The notes beneath the pieces are model-generated. The model was given only the letters and a program-made list of their open reading frames with translations, was not told where the DNA came from and searched no databases. From assembly GCA_003242605.1 (NCBI GenBank), contig QGUZ01000282.1, forward strand, positions 1 through 6,775: a DNA stretch of 6,775 bases, in the 5' to 3' direction. Of the stretch, positions 5,931 through 6,775 are shown piece after piece (positions within the stretch are counted from its first letter, which is position 1; every line of letters begins with the position of its first letter). This stretch comes from Actinomycetota bacterium. Its GTDB lineage: Bacteria; Actinomycetota; Actinomycetes; Streptosporangiales; Streptosporangiaceae. The position numbers and the translations under genes are program-made.

Positions 5931-6254
5931 TCAGGCGACGGCGCCGACCTCGGCCGGCCACGGGTCGGCCGGCATCGGCAGGCCCTCGCCGTCGAACACG
6001 ACCGCGCCGATCTCCGCGAGCTTCGCGCGCGACCTGCGGTAGTGGTGCCCGCACAGGAACAGTTCGATCGGCTCGCCCTGGGCCGACGTCATCGGCATGA
6101 TCGCCATGACGACCGGGCGGGCCGGGCAGCAGCAGGAGCGGTCCGCCCGCGCCAGCGCCATGCGGCGCCGGTGCGCGTAGGCGGTGATCTCGGGGGACGG
6201 GGCGGGGGCGCCCACACGTCTTCCGGTCATCCGGGGAACGAATCTCCTGGTCAT
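5931..6254 (-). CDS. DUF7455-like small Cys/His protein
   Basis: A 107-residue protein. Its core ALARADRSCCCPARPVV (33-49) followed by IELFLCGHHYRRSRAKLAEIGAVVFD (63-88) resembles the small actinobacterial DUF7455 family, where A-D-R-C-x2-C-G-A and L-x-C-G-H-H form a likely zinc-binding knuckle. Here the first knuckle is altered to Cys41-Cys42-Cys43, with C68-G-H70-H71 as the second half. Residues 1-30 are Arg-rich and probably disordered. Function is unknown in the family. The start at ATG 6254 has only a close-set GGAG; ATG 6230 is an alternative. A DosR-like box centred 42.5 bases upstream of ATG 6254 supports that start if the mRNA is leaderless. It appears to be the first gene of an operon with the site-2 protease, 48 bases downstream. 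Confidence 0.7.
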   Translation of the reverse strand: MTRRFVPRMTGRRVGAPAPSPEITAYAHRRRMALARADRSCCCPARPVVMAIMPMTSAQGEPIELFLCGHHYRRSRAKLAEIGAVVFDGEGLPMPADPWPAEVGAVA

Positions 6255-6289
6255 GGCTCCAGGCTCGCACCGAAAAGCCCGCGTAAACA

Positions 6290-6303
6290 GGGCCTAACGC
6301 CCC
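6290..6303 (-). promoter_or_regulatory. DosR-like box E upstream of the DUF7455-protease operon
   Basis: On - this reads GGGGCGTTAGGCCC, a near-palindrome matching the DosR core GGGACTWWAGTCCC at 11 of 14 positions. Its centre is 42.5 bases upstream of the A of ATG 6254. It probably drives the operon leftward. Confidence 0.6.
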
Positions 6304-6347
6304 TAGGTGCGGTGGGCCGCGCCGGATGCGATGGGCCCGGCGAGGAT

Positions 6348-6361
6348 GTGACCTTGGTCCC
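6348..6361 (+). promoter_or_regulatory. DosR-like box F upstream of the STAS gene
   Basis: GTGACCTTGGTCCC is a near-perfect palindrome. Its reverse complement, GGGACCAAGGTCAC, matches the DosR core at 11 of 14 positions. Its centre is 43.5 bases upstream of GTG 6398, the candidate start of the STAS gene. Confidence 0.55.
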
Positions 6362-6397
6362 TACGCCCCGGCCGGGCCGGTCCGCCACGATGAAACG

Positions 6398-6775
6398 GTG
6401 TCCGCCTCAATGCCTGGCGGCCGGCGGCGTTCCGCCCGTGGGCGCGACCGCCGCCGGCCGCGGCTCAGCGCAGTTCCGGCGCGGCGCCACGGCCGAGCGG
6501 ACGACGCGCTCCCCGGCCGGCGCCCGGCCGCCACCGTACTCACGCTCTACGGCGGCGCCGGTCTTCCGGTGGTCACGGTCCGCGGCGAGATCGACCTCGC
6601 CACCGTCTCGCTGCTCGACCGGCACCTCGCCGCCGTCGTCACGTCCCGCACCCCGGACGTCGTCGTCGACCTCGGCAGGGTCCGGTTCATCGACGCCACC
6701 GGGCTCGGCGCGCTGATCCGCGCCGACCGCCGCGCCCGCCGCCATGGCGGCCGGGGACGGGCCCCCCGGGGTCCC
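6398..6775 (+). CDS. STAS-domain protein, anti-sigma factor antagonist type (5' part only)
   Basis: The frame is open from GTG 6398 to the window end (126 residues seen, no stop). Residues from about 49 form a STAS domain: LPVVTVRGEIDLATVSLLD, then VVVDLGRVRFIDATGLGALI. The phospho-acceptor loop reads D99-A-T101-G-L-G, with Thr at the place where SpoIIAA/RsbV proteins usually have the phosphorylated Ser. Such proteins bind anti-sigma kinases and release a sigma factor. The first 48 residues hold 14 Arg and no recognisable domain. The start is uncertain: GTG 6398, ATG 6410 and ATG 6326 share the frame and none has a clear ribosome site. GTG 6398 is favoured only because box F is centred 43.5 bases upstream, which would suit a leaderless mRNA. 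The last ten residues (GRGRAPRGP) differ from the usual L-x-L-V stretch. It is divergent from the DUF7455-protease operon. Confidence 0.75.
   Translation, partial: MSASMPGGRRRSARGRDRRRPRLSAVPARRHGRADDALPGRRPAATVLTLYGGAGLPVVTVRGEIDLATVSLLDRHLAAVVTSRTPDVVVDLGRVRFIDATGLGALIRADRRARRHGGRGRAPRGP

Noticed and set aside
4833..6716. Long + strand open frame antisense to the protease and DUF7455-like genes
   Set aside because: Composition is Arg/Gly/His/Pro-rich and repetitive without domains; the - strand genes carry clear motifs (HELAH, LDG, CGHH).
6753..6775. GGGAC...GTCCC inverted repeat at the window edge
   Set aside because: It lies inside the STAS frame, the spacing differs from the 14-bp boxes, and the sequence is cut by the window end.
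1..6775. tRNA, rRNA, CRISPR array, insertion sequence or prophage att site
   Set aside because: Read through for cloverleaf-like segments, spaced repeats, transposase motifs and flanking inverted repeats; none was seen.

Overview
The window is very GC-rich DNA with strong G/C bias at third codon positions, purine-rich Shine-Dalgarno sequences (GAGGAGG) and frequent GTG starts. The gene families point to an actinobacterium, and the flavour is Streptosporangiales/Streptomyces-like. That placement is inference; no rRNA or other marker is present.

Layout from left to right. (1) The 3' end of a PPOX (FMN split-barrel) flavoprotein gene on +. (2) A convergent Acg-type nitroreductase on - (627-1613), ending at a strong hairpin. 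(3) A 231-bp divergent control region (1614-1844) with three copies of a GGGAC(C/T)TTCG operator-like motif. (4) A tandem-domain universal stress protein (USP) on + (1845-2702). (5) A previously hidden 33-codon ORF on - (2733-2834) with a strong ribosome binding site. (6) A second divergent region (2835-3099) with another operator-like palindrome. (7) A fused aminoglycoside-phosphotransferase-like/P-loop kinase on + (3100-4587). (8) A convergent gap with hairpins (4588-4760). (9) A probable - strand operon made of a DUF7455-like zinc-binding-type protein (5931-6254) followed by a site-2 protease with C-terminal CBS domains (4761-5882). (10) A third divergent region (6255-6397) with two more operator-like palindromes. 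(11) The 5' part of a STAS-domain (anti-sigma factor antagonist type) gene that runs off the window.

The unifying reading is a DosR/DevR-type redox or hypoxia stress island. In Mycobacterium tuberculosis the DosR regulon includes PPOX-like proteins (Rv3129, Rv0080), Acg nitroreductase (Rv2032), tandem USPs (Rv2005c, Rv2623), the kinase fusion Rv2004c and the CBS-containing site-2 protease Rv2625c (Rip3). The same families sit side by side here. All three divergent intergenic regions carry 14-bp elements matching the DosR core GGGACTWWAGTCCC at 10-11 of 14 positions. Two of them are centred about 42-43 bp upstream of candidate start codons. No DosR/DosS homologue lies in the window, so the regulator is inferred from sites and gene content only. 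The least described parts are the 33-residue Arg-rich ORF, the DUF7455-like partner of the protease and the STAS gene, all apparently wired to the same control elements.
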